Source: a virus
Strand: one strand, 5' to 3'
Length of the DNA stretch: 47,030 bases
Virus record (IMG/VR): IMGVR_UViG_3300037882_005071
Span: 1-47,030 of that record
Shown: piece by piece, positions 38,719 to 45,592 of the stretch
Layout of the letters: each line of letters starts with the position of its first letter
How positions within the stretch are numbered: the stretch's first letter is position 1
Notes under the pieces: model-generated
The model's database searches: none
Seen by the model: the letters and a program-made list of their open reading frames with translations, nothing else
Told to the model about the DNA's origin: nothing
Made by a program: the position numbers and the translations under genes

Positions 38719-39387
38719 ATGACTCCATTCAACCAAAATCAAAACAAAACAATTATTTTAAAAACAAGTCCAAAAGCTCCAGAAGTAGAATCTACAGTAG
38801 GGGGTAAAGCACTTACTATTGTAGGTATTGCATTGGCTGTACTTTTTTTTGGCTCACTCATATATAACAATATGACAAAACCAAGCACAGCTCCAGTAGT
38901 TGCTGCAAATCCAGCTCCAATAGTGCAGGGTACTGCTCCAACACAACCAGAGCAAGCTCCAGTAGTACCAACGGTTACTCCAAAAGCTCCTGAAGCACCT
39001 GTCATCAATCCAACACCAGCTCCAACCAAGAAATCACAGGTTGACGCAATGGCATTACTCAAAGCTGAGACTGAGAAACTTAAAAATTCTCAAGTCAAAA
39101 ATGTGCAGACTCAATCTGTACAACCTCCAACCAAACCTCAGGATGATCTTAGCGAAGGCAACTTCGTCGGTTCTCTAGAAGACCTTGACAAAGGGCAGGG
39201 GAACAATGTCGGAGCTCCTATCCAGGAGGGTACTCCAAATGACATGCAATCTATCCAAGATAGTCGTGTCAACAACCCCTGTACTACAGGTGACGAGTAC
39301 TGCGGTACAGACCGTAATTCACATACTGCTTCAAATGAAGCAAAATATGGGTCACGAACTCCTGATTTTATAAACTCTAATAACTAA
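38719..39387 (+). CDS. Membrane protein with a Pro/Ala-rich outer region (222 aa)
   Basis: A 222-residue protein. A short cytoplasmic N terminus (MTPFNQNQNKTIILKTSPKAPE) precedes one transmembrane helix at about 32-50 (LTIVGIALAVLFFGSLIYN). The following 70 residues are Pro/Ala/Thr-rich (NPAPIVQGTAPTQPEQAP) like wall-spanning linkers, followed by a Lys/Gln-rich helix and an acidic tail (EYCGTDRNS). TonB- and VirB10-like proteins have this shape without sequence similarity. As first gene of the filament operon it may anchor the apparatus to the envelope. Not recognised as a family. Confidence 0.7.
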   Translation: MTPFNQNQNKTIILKTSPKAPEVESTVGGKALTIVGIALAVLFFGSLIYNNMTKPSTAPVVAANPAPIVQGTAPTQPEQAPVVPTVTPKAPEAPVINPTPAPTKKSQVDAMALLKAETEKLKNSQVKNVQTQSVQPPTKPQDDLSEGNFVGSLEDLDKGQGNNVGAPIQEGTPNDMQSIQDSRVNNPCTTGDEYCGTDRNSHTASNEAKYGSRTPDFINSNN

Positions 39388-39393
39388 AGTAGT

Positions 39394-40122
39394 ATGTTTG
39401 TAAAATTAGCAAAGTGGCTTTGGGATGGTGATGTTAATGAGACCACAGTCAAAGTCGATTACGAAAAAAAATTAGAGGAGGAGAAAGCTCGATATCTTGA
39501 GGAGCTTAAAAGAGAGAGAGAACGAAAAGAAAGGGAAGAAGAGTTGGACGAGATAGCTGAGGAAGTCAAGAAAGTTAAAAAGAAAGTTGAGAAAATTGAC
39601 TATACGGCCATCATCATCGAGGCTCTTCAGTCAGATGCGGTGTTGGAAGCATTCGCAAAAATGACTGATGAACGTCTTCACGATCATATCGGAGTGACCA
39701 ACCTCATCGCAGAAAAAATCAAGGAGGAAATTGCACCTATCAAGGGTAAAGTAACTCAGATAGAGGAGGGTGTCCTGGCTGTAGAGACACAAATGAAAGA
39801 CTCAAACTACAATCTCCAACCAACTCCTGCAGAGATTCATATCGGCGAAAAAGTACAGCGTGAAGATCGAGAGGTCAATGTCACTTATCAGAAAAAAGTA
39901 AGAGAAGCGACAAAAGAGGTCAACGAAATGAATGCAAAGCTAGAAAAAATCCGAAAGCTCGAAGTAGCCAACGGAGGTTCATTTTCAGCAATTCAAGTTC
40001 GCAGCTCTCTACGTATATCATCAGAGGATATTCAAGACTTTATTTTCGATCTCGTGGATAAATCATTTATTTACGAAGTCGAAAAAAAGAATGGTATACG
40101 ATTCTACAAAACAGTTCGGTAG
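39394..40122 (+). CDS. Coiled-coil protein with C-terminal winged-helix-like domain
   Basis: A 242-residue protein. Residues about 20-70 are an intense charged coiled coil (EKKLEEEKARYLEELKRERE). The middle is helical with another coil (KVREATKEVNEMNAKLEKIRKL). The last 50 residues (GGSFSAIQVRSSLRISSEDI, then QDFIFDLVDKSFIYEVEKKN and GIRFYKTVR) read like a winged helix: recognition helix, second helix and a YEVEKKNGIRFY wing. TubR, the adaptor of TubZ partition systems, is a winged-helix DNA-binding protein located next to the filament gene. The coil suggests it links DNA or membrane to the filament protein made by the next gene. This is inference. Confidence 0.6.
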   Translation: MFVKLAKWLWDGDVNETTVKVDYEKKLEEEKARYLEELKRERERKEREEELDEIAEEVKKVKKKVEKIDYTAIIIEALQSDAVLEAFAKMTDERLHDHIGVTNLIAEKIKEEIAPIKGKVTQIEEGVLAVETQMKDSNYNLQPTPAEIHIGEKVQREDREVNVTYQKKVREATKEVNEMNAKLEKIRKLEVANGGSFSAIQVRSSLRISSEDIQDFIFDLVDKSFIYEVEKKNGIRFYKTVR

Positions 40123-40223
40123 TATTCTAATCCTGCTCTCTATTAAGAGGGTAGGGCCTAGGATATTATAACTACTCACATCCTAGAGTGAGCGTCTTGT
40201 CAACGATAATGACCTATACCTAT

Positions 40224-41621
40224 ATGTCAGATACTAACTTAACAATCGGATTCAAAAAAACCAATTCATCAACTCTTTTGATTGATGTCGGTTCCCATGC
40301 AAGTGGGTTTTTACCAAAATTTGTAAAACAAGCTAAAGTAGATGCAGATATCGCATTCATCTATACGGACGAAGAGCAATATAATAGCTTTGAAACAAAT
40401 ATTGGGACTACAGCTCGTTTTACGACTGTAAACTCAATGCCAACTCAAGCAGTCAAGCAAGAGTGGGTCGCTCTCGGCAACCCTTATCCTGGCGATCAAG
40501 GTCTCGGAGGTAATGACGAGTATGCAAACTTCGTATTTGAAAAACTTACCAAAAAACTACTCCATGATCTCGTGATCGGAGCAGACGGACAATCAAAATA
40601 TACTATAGTCATTATAGTAGGTTGCCCCGTAGGTGCAAGTTTTGGTGCTAATGCAGACCTTTATGCTTCAGCTCTCAAAGAGTTCGGTGTGCCAGTTTCA
40701 ACAACAATATTGGTACACAATCCATTTGATGTGAAAACAGCAACTCAAACGATTGAAGGCGCGAGAAGGGTTAAAGGCATTAAGAGAATGGCCAACATCG
40801 CTCAGAATGGTTTGTCAGTTATTCCTTTGGATTCAGAGTGTGTACGCACTAAGACTGAAAATGAAGGTGAATCAATCTCAACTTTGGACATTATCAATGA
40901 GATCGATAAAAAAGCAATCGACTTGATCGATGAGCTTTGTAACCGAATTGATATTAATACTCCGCAAGGAGCTATCACCAAGGGTACTATCAATGACTCA
41001 GACGTAGTCAACGACTTCTCAGTTGGTGGATATTGTATTCCATTTTCTACTTTCAATTTACACGGTAATGCGAATAACATCATCAAACAAATCGAAGAGA
41101 CAAACTATATTCATCCAAATTGTTTATCATCCGAATTTGAGGCTAAAAAAGCCTACATGTTTATCGAGGGTAGGGAATTGACAATTGATGAAGAGTCTAA
41201 AATCAAAGCAGCAATAAGTCGCTTCGGTATTTACTCAAATGCTACGGATCTTAAGGATCGCTATGAGATATACCCAAATGCTTCATACCTTAAAGTCACT
41301 TTCTACTTTATGCAACTTACACAAGCTTCAGTTGTCAATAGGATAAGCGACAAGACCGCGAGCAATTTTGGTAACGAATCTCAATTATCGATTGCCGAAC
41401 AAATTGAGAGGGCTGTAAACGCTAGACTTGCTCAAATGCAAGTTGCACCAGTCGTTACATCAGCTCCAGAGTCTGAGAATAAGACTACAATTTCAGCTTA
41501 TCTTAACCCAAACATGAGCAATGAGGGGATCAAAGCAAGTAAGAAATTTGCTTCTTTACCACTTGAAGACCAACAAACGGTTTGGGAATTGAGAGCGGAA
41601 AAAATCTTTCATAAATTCTAA
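40224..41621 (+). CDS. Divergent FtsZ/tubulin-like protein
   Basis: The start is taken at ATG 40224 (MSDTNLTIGFKKTNSSTLLI). The 465-residue protein follows the order of the FtsZ/tubulin fold: strand and T1 loop LLIDVGSHASGFLPKFV (compare GVGGGGSNAVNRM), NTDA-like IYTDEEQ, GLGGND at 93-98, T4-like loop VGCPVGASFGANADL at 132-146 where FtsZ has GGGTGTGAAP, a strand VSTTILVHNPF, IPLD, a central helix, and a T7-like NDSDVVND at 257-264. The GTPase domain is followed by a strand-helix C domain (AYMFIEGRELTIDEESKI ... YLKVTFYFMQL). The glycine-rich loop is changed, so GTP use is unsure. Function is likely filament formation. Confidence 0.7.
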   Translation: MSDTNLTIGFKKTNSSTLLIDVGSHASGFLPKFVKQAKVDADIAFIYTDEEQYNSFETNIGTTARFTTVNSMPTQAVKQEWVALGNPYPGDQGLGGNDEYANFVFEKLTKKLLHDLVIGADGQSKYTIVIIVGCPVGASFGANADLYASALKEFGVPVSTTILVHNPFDVKTATQTIEGARRVKGIKRMANIAQNGLSVIPLDSECVRTKTENEGESISTLDIINEIDKKAIDLIDELCNRIDINTPQGAITKGTINDSDVVNDFSVGGYCIPFSTFNLHGNANNIIKQIEETNYIHPNCLSSEFEAKKAYMFIEGRELTIDEESKIKAAISRFGIYSNATDLKDRYEIYPNASYLKVTFYFMQLTQASVVNRISDKTASNFGNESQLSIAEQIERAVNARLAQMQVAPVVTSAPESENKTTISAYLNPNMSNEGIKASKKFASLPLEDQQTVWELRAEKIFHKF

Positions 41622-41633
41622 TTTTATTATTTT

Positions 41634-41933
41634 ATGTCAGATAAAACAATCAAATCCAGCAAGGCTCAAGAGTATCTCCAACGAGGCTCTTTTGCCTCTG
41701 AATGGGAGGCTTGCATGGTTGAGCTCGGAGTTCATTTGGAAGAAAAGTACAACGCTACGGAGTTTAACGAGATAATCCAGAAAGAGGCTATCAAAAGCCA
41801 TGAGGTTACTCAAAATCTTGCTCTCAATCAATACACTCCGCTCAATCGTGCTAGCAATATTAAGATGGTACAGCACTCTACAATCACTGAGCTACTTGGC
41901 CCAAAACCTAGAAAGGAAGGCTCAAATGCCTAA
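41634..41933 (+). CDS. Unknown helical protein (99 aa)
   Basis: A 99-residue protein (MSDKTIKSSKAQEYLQRGSF ... TELLGPKPRKEGSNA), mostly helical and charged. It overlaps the start of the next gene by 8 bases, and follows the filament gene at 12 bases, so the three are coupled. Not recognised; it may be an adaptor between the filament and the coiled-coil protein. Confidence 0.6.
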   Translation: MSDKTIKSSKAQEYLQRGSFASEWEACMVELGVHLEEKYNATEFNEIIQKEAIKSHEVTQNLALNQYTPLNRASNIKMVQHSTITELLGPKPRKEGSNA

Positions 41934-42813
41934 CGATTACAATCATCAATGTTCAGGGTGGGAAGGGGATATATCCTCTCTCCGCTCTGAGCTTGCTAGT
42001 TTACGCAGTGAGTTAGCCAGTTTACGGACTGAGTCACTTGCTCAAAAAGCTGAGATCAATAACCTCAACCTCAAAAACAAAGAGCAGGAGGCAATAAACA
42101 AAGCTACAGCTGAATTTATTATCCAGCAAAAAAAGATTAATGAAGAAAATATAAAAAACTTCAAATATCTTAATCTTGAAGTATCTGCCTTAAGCTTCGA
42201 TATGGAAGAAGCCAAAAAAGATATCTTAATCTTGAAAGATAATATTCAAAATGCGATTGAGCTTGCAATGCAACACTTACAGACCTACTCACAAGTACCA
42301 AAATCTGATTATGTTGTATTGAATACGATTCAAGATATTACGACCGAGAACATGGCTAGTGTTGTCATGGCTCTTGGAGGAGAGGGCGGGGTATCTGTCT
42401 CACCTCGAGCTCCAGCCATCACAGCTCAACAAGCATCGCTCGCTCCCATCCCAAGTGTCTCAAAATCCTCCAAGTTCAAATCCAATAAATACTGGAAGGC
42501 AACCGATGGGTCTATCGTAGCTGACGAAGATATTGAGAGACACGAGGAAAAGTATTGGACCGAAAAAGGCCTTTATTATGATACAAACGATGGAGTAGTT
42601 ATGATTTCGGGTACTGCAGATGGTAACGATCATGATAATTACATGTACGCTTATGACACGCGATCGGGTGGAGGACAAAAATCAGTCACCTACAACCAAA
42701 AAACTGGCCTTTGGGAAGATACTGAAGACTTTTTAGGATACAAAAATATACCTAATAAAGCTCCAGTTTCTACTTATAGGACATATTCTTCACCAGAAGA
42801 AGCTTTGAGCTAA
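41926..42813 (+). CDS. Coiled-coil protein with a beta-rich C-terminal region (295 aa)
   Basis: Start ATG 41926, preceded by AGGAAGG, one of the few clear Shine-Dalgarno sequences here. A 295-residue protein: a 7-residue internal repeat SLRSELA repeated at residues 17-37 leads a long coiled coil to about 125, then a helical linker, and a C-terminal region from about residue 180 with YWKATDGSIVADEDIERHEE and MYAYDTRSGGGQKSVTYNQK, compatible with a small beta-fold. It would bring several chains together. No family recognised. Confidence 0.65.
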   Translation: MPNDYNHQCSGWEGDISSLRSELASLRSELASLRTESLAQKAEINNLNLKNKEQEAINKATAEFIIQQKKINEENIKNFKYLNLEVSALSFDMEEAKKDILILKDNIQNAIELAMQHLQTYSQVPKSDYVVLNTIQDITTENMASVVMALGGEGGVSVSPRAPAITAQQASLAPIPSVSKSSKFKSNKYWKATDGSIVADEDIERHEEKYWTEKGLYYDTNDGVVMISGTADGNDHDNYMYAYDTRSGGGQKSVTYNQKTGLWEDTEDFLGYKNIPNKAPVSTYRTYSSPEEALS

Positions 42814-42833
42814 TCTATAGTTTTCAACCGCTT

Positions 42834-42876
42834 GACCATACTTCACGGTGTGGTCTTGCAGTTGGCAATTACCAAC
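42834..42876 (+). promoter_or_regulatory. Two tandem hairpins in an intercistronic gap
   Basis: GACCATAC-TTCACG-GTGTGGTC (8 bp with one wobble) and GTTGG-CAATTA-CCAAC. They lie between the coiled-coil gene and the lysozyme-like gene, with no T tract, so they may protect or cut the mRNA and set the dose of the downstream enzyme. Confidence 0.5.
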
Positions 42877-42938
42877 AATCTACCCATTTTAAAATGCTCA
42901 GGGTAGGGGCAAGGACGCTCCCTTTAGTAGCTTTTCAC

Positions 42939-43439
42939 ATGAATTTAAATTCAAAAACACAAACAAAAATCCCAGTATGGCTCGTTGTTGCAGTAATTGC
43001 CGCAGTTGTATACTTCATGTTTTACAAACCTTCACAAACAACAACTCCAGTCAACGCTCAGATCTCGAGCGTGGGAATAGCTTCTATGCCTGCAGGAACA
43101 CCAGCTGAGTGTCAACCAGTTTGGGATGCAATCCTAGCTCCAGATGGCAAAGGTAATCCTAAGCTTTGGGATGCCCGCACTATGCTCGCTATCGTGCGTG
43201 CTGAATCAGGATGTCAAGCAGACATAGTTTCAAAACCAAACTTAAACGGCACTGTCGATAAGGGTTGGTTTCAGCTTAATTCAAGCCATCCGGGTATTGC
43301 ACCTAGTCACTATTCTAGTGCCATTGATTCTAGCAATCATGCTTATGGTATTTTCCTTAAGGCACAAGAGAGAGATGGTATAGGGTACACCGCTTGGTCA
43401 AGCTACGGCAACGGAAGATATAAACAATTCCTGAAATAG
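42939..43439 (+). CDS. Membrane-anchored lysozyme/transglycosylase-like enzyme
   Basis: Start ATG 42939 (MNLNSKTQTKIPVWLVVAVI), rather than an earlier ATG at 42894 which adds no hydrophobic start. The 166-residue protein has a single N-terminal membrane helix (residues 12-32) and then a goose-type lysozyme/SLT-like domain: MLAIVRAESGCQADIV with the catalytic Glu at about residue 91, DKGWFQLNSSHPG, AYGIFLKAQERDGI, WSSYGNGRYKQFL. It would cut peptidoglycan from the outer face of the membrane. It belongs to the filament operon, not the lysis genes, so local wall opening is more likely than lysis. Confidence 0.8.
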   Translation: MNLNSKTQTKIPVWLVVAVIAAVVYFMFYKPSQTTTPVNAQISSVGIASMPAGTPAECQPVWDAILAPDGKGNPKLWDARTMLAIVRAESGCQADIVSKPNLNGTVDKGWFQLNSSHPGIAPSHYSSAIDSSNHAYGIFLKAQERDGIGYTAWSSYGNGRYKQFLK

Positions 43440-43440
43440 T

Positions 43441-43602
43441 ATGCCTTGTAAATTCTCACAATGGTTTATGATGGGTGTATATACATATTTTGTATTTGGA
43501 ATGAATGGAGGAAATATCATATACACTAATTTCAACGTTGATCCACTTCTACCTCTTATAGGTATTGGATTAGCTTGTATCTACATTTCTAAACTCTTCT
43601 AG
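43441..43602 (+). CDS. Small membrane protein (53 aa)
   Basis: ATG 43441 opens 54 codons: MPCKFSQWFMMGVYTYFVFG, then MNGGNIIYTNFNVDPLLPLIG, then IGLACIYISKLF. It has two hydrophobic segments, starts 1 base after the lysozyme stop and precedes a strong terminator, so it is the last gene of this transcription unit. It may be a holin-like or inhibitor partner for the lysozyme. Not recognised. Confidence 0.7.
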   Translation: MPCKFSQWFMMGVYTYFVFGMNGGNIIYTNFNVDPLLPLIGIGLACIYISKLF

Positions 43603-43607
43603 TTTCT

Positions 43608-43634
43608 ACCCCCTTAATTGGGGGTGTTTTTTTT
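43608..43634 (+). terminator. Strong terminator of the filament operon
   Basis: ACCCCC-TTAATT-GGGGGT, six GC-rich pairs, then G and eight Ts. Confidence 0.9.
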
Positions 43635-43658
43635 GGCCAGATTTTTTCTCCCCTGCTC

Positions 43659-43687
43659 TTGACAACTCAAAATGTAAATGCCATAAC
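43659..43687 (+). promoter_or_regulatory. Promoter abutting the RHH-like gene
   Basis: TTGACA (43659-43664), 17-bp spacer, CATAAC (43682-43687), then six bases and ATG 43694. The -10 box is weak (4 of 6), but the spacing fits a leaderless mRNA like others here. Confidence 0.45.
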
Positions 43688-43693
43688 AGACAT

Positions 43694-43903
43694 ATGCTGA
43701 TAAAGAAAAAGGAAATCAAAAAACGAAAAATAGGCTCAGGTGGTGCTAGAGTCGGGAGTGGGAGAAAACTCAAAAGCAGAGAAGAAACAACAAATCTGAG
43801 AATTTCAAAGCTTACATCTAGAAAATTATCTCAAAAAGCAAAAAGAAAAGGTATAACTAAACTTGAACTTTTAGATCGATATGCTGACAGTAAGTATTTT
43901 TAG
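43694..43903 (+). CDS. Small basic protein, possible DNA-binding (69 aa)
   Basis: A 69-residue very basic protein (MLIKKKEIKKRKIGSGGARV ... LELLDRYADSKYF). After a GSGGARVGSGRK stretch common in phage DNA-binding proteins comes TTNLRISKLTSRKLSQKAKR and GITKLELLDRYAD, which resembles the strand-helix-helix of RHH/Arc-type proteins. It may regulate the second part of the plus operon. The function is not shown. Confidence 0.6.
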   Translation: MLIKKKEIKKRKIGSGGARVGSGRKLKSREETTNLRISKLTSRKLSQKAKRKGITKLELLDRYADSKYF

Positions 43904-43961
43904 TCGGTTTTTTTATGAAAAAATACTTGCCAAAATATTAAAAACTCTCTACCATTTAATC

Positions 43962-44417
43962 ATGACCTTAATCAAAATAACCCTCATCTTTCTCACTTTC
44001 GCCACTGGTTTTTTACTCTTATGTTTTCTAGTCTATTTTTGGACCCAACTCATTAAACTACCAACCGTCCCAGAAACTGTCGTTGACCTTATTTCTCTCG
44101 ATACTGTTCCACCACTTTCTCAGACTCAGGAAACCGTCCAAACAGCCCCAAAAACGGTTCCAGACGCTCCTACAACAGTTTCCTTTGATAAACCACTTCA
44201 GCTTTTGTCAACACCACCAAAAACAGTCCAAGAAACTAAAAAGCTAATAGTTCCTGAAGTCATTCCTATCGAACAATCAGTAGCTCCTACTATTGTACCT
44301 GTAACCAATAAAGATCCTCAAATCATAACTATCACAATCCCAGATCAAGTCCCAGTATGTGAAGTCCCATTTTGTCGTGGTGAGTACAGTGAGAATATTA
44401 ACAACTATCAGATCTAG
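43962..44417 (+). CDS. Membrane protein with Pro/Thr-rich outer part (151 aa)
   Basis: Start ATG 43962 (MTLIKITLIFLTFATGFLLL), because an earlier start lies within the previous gene. One N-terminal transmembrane helix (about 3-27) is followed by a Pro/Thr/Val-rich chain (VPETVVDLISLDTVPPLSQT) with repeated TVP motifs and a short Cys-containing end (PVCEVPFCRGE). It is similar in shape, not in sequence, to the membrane protein at 38719-39387. It ends 3 bases before the next gene. Not recognised. Confidence 0.65.
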   Translation: MTLIKITLIFLTFATGFLLLCFLVYFWTQLIKLPTVPETVVDLISLDTVPPLSQTQETVQTAPKTVPDAPTTVSFDKPLQLLSTPPKTVQETKKLIVPEVIPIEQSVAPTIVPVTNKDPQIITITIPDQVPVCEVPFCRGEYSENINNYQI

Positions 44418-44420
44418 GAT

Positions 44421-44728
44421 ATGTCATCATACAATTCAACTAATTACTACCCAACCTTTAATGAAAAAATACAAGACAAATTTCCGGGTGGTCTTCCTGA
44501 GTTTTTTCAGGCCGAGGAGACCACTATCTTTTTATTGATAAATCAGAATATTTCTCCATCAAAAAAATTTCCAAAAAAGAAATAAAAGTAACTAAACAAA
44601 AACTCATCGACGGCCGACCTGTCAACCAAAAAAGAGCTACCTTCGTAGTGGACCTAAACCAGCAGACAATTTGGTATCTCATTGGTACCGAAGAAAACTT
44701 TATACCAGATAAAAATCCCATAATATAA
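44421..44728 (+). CDS. Small unknown protein read through a -1 frameshift or broken at T6
   Basis: The zero frame from ATG 44421 (MSSYNSTNYYPTFNEKIQDK ... GLPEFFQAEE) ends early at TAA 44585. The -1 frame, open only from 44501, carries a better-looking sequence, FSGRGDHYLFIDKSEYFSIK then VNQKRATFVVDLNQQTIWYLI, up to TAA 44728, 4 bases before the next gene. Both frames overlap at GAG TTT TTT CAG (44499-44510). A -1 slip at the T6 run would join them to about 101 residues. Programmed slippage or a sequencing/real deletion are both possible. Confidence 0.6.
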
Positions 44729-44731
44729 TCT

Positions 44732-45124
44732 ATGACTACTGAATCTTACCAAGGATATAAAAAATTAAGTAAAAAGGTTGACAGCCTGCTCGCAGTAATA
44801 GGTGAGCTCCTTGACAACAACAGGCCCAGCTGCAGGATTTACGAGATAGCTACATACGCACTCATTATCATAACAATCCTATTCATTTTATTCATCGATA
44901 GTTATATCGTCCAAATAGCTTACTCAATTGTCTTTGGTTTCAATGTATGTGTAATAATTATCAGAGCCCTAGAGTTAAGACGTATAACAAAAATATTTAA
45001 ACAAATCGATAAACTACAAAAAGAACAAGAGCTAATGCTGGCCTGTGGAATTATAGGAGAACCTGGACCCGATATGATAGACTCCCTCCGTTATACCATA
45101 AATTCGACAAAACCAAAAATCTAA
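44732..45124 (+). CDS. Two-helix membrane protein (130 aa)
   Basis: A 130-residue protein. A helical start (YKKLSKKVDSLLAVIGELLDN) leads to two closely spaced membrane segments at about 43-62 (YALIIITILFILFIDSYIV) and 66-84 (AYSIVFGFNVCVIIIRALEL), then an amphipathic tail helix (ITKIFKQIDKLQKEQELM). It is the last gene of the plus operon before a terminator. Holin-like topology, but no proof. Confidence 0.6.
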   Translation: MTTESYQGYKKLSKKVDSLLAVIGELLDNNRPSCRIYEIATYALIIITILFILFIDSYIVQIAYSIVFGFNVCVIIIRALELRRITKIFKQIDKLQKEQELMLACGIIGEPGPDMIDSLRYTINSTKPKI

Positions 45125-45170
45125 GCTACACTATAACCAGCCCAATACGGGCCTTTCTTCCGTCTAAAAT

Positions 45171-45369
45171 ATTATACGAAGTCTAGCTACCACACACAAA
45201 ACCGAAACCGATCACAGCACCAACCTTACCCAAAACCAGAAGACCACCTGGGTCTTTTTTTGGGCCGATTTTCGCGCGGGCAGGGGATGGAGCTGGGTGG
45301 TTTCCGGGATTGAGTAAGGTGGTGACGTGGTGGTTTTAGAGTGTAGGTGTGGATTGGACTTCGTATAAT
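45171..45369. repeat. 13-bp inverted repeats framing a convergent terminator region
   Basis: ATTATACGAAGTC (45171-45183) and its exact reverse complement GACTTCGTATAAT (45357-45369) flank 173 bases. The inner flanks are also loosely complementary, A/C-rich on the left and G/T-rich on the right. The arms contain TATACGAAGT, the core of the Cre/loxP arm. The 280-base gap 45125-45405 holds no gene, only this element and a terminator. The tyrosine recombinase at 46251-46877 is close enough for this to be its site. Confidence 0.5.
45240..45261 (+). terminator. Terminator of the last plus-strand gene
   Basis: AAGACC-ACCTG-GGTCTT followed by a T run. It lies at the point of convergence with the minus-strand genes. 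Confidence 0.75.
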
Positions 45370-45405
45370 GTAATGAGGTGTATTTGGTGACTATTTAATG
45401 AGGTT

Positions 45406-45585
45406 TTAGGGTAGGGTAGATATTTGTATTTTAGTTGTTTTGTGGTGGTTTGTCAAGAGGGCTTTTTGGTGATCGAAATATTCATCGAGGAATCTATTGA
45501 TAGCTCTAGCAATATTTGGAATCCATCTTGTTACTGCTCTTGGTGTACAAAAAGTGAGAGTAGGCGTCATTCTAGGGTCGTTCAT
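45406..45585 (-). CDS. Small basic protein (59 aa)
   Basis: ATG 45585 reads MNDPRMTPTLTFCTPRAVTR, then WIPNIARAINRFLDEYFDHQ, ending KIQISTLP at TAA 45406. The protein has a helix-rich look and codon use like its neighbours. Its frame overlaps a shorter reading frame on the other strand. Not recognised; position next to a recombination-like repeat makes a DNA-binding accessory protein possible. Confidence 0.6.
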   Translation of the reverse strand: MNDPRMTPTLTFCTPRAVTRWIPNIARAINRFLDEYFDHQKALLTNHHKTTKIQISTLP

Positions 45586-45592
45586 TTGTTTG

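Noticed and set aside
45171-45369. A true loxP site from a vector
   Set aside because: Only one arm and part of the spacer match; the two arms are 173 bp apart in the wrong arrangement and the flanks are not vector sequence.
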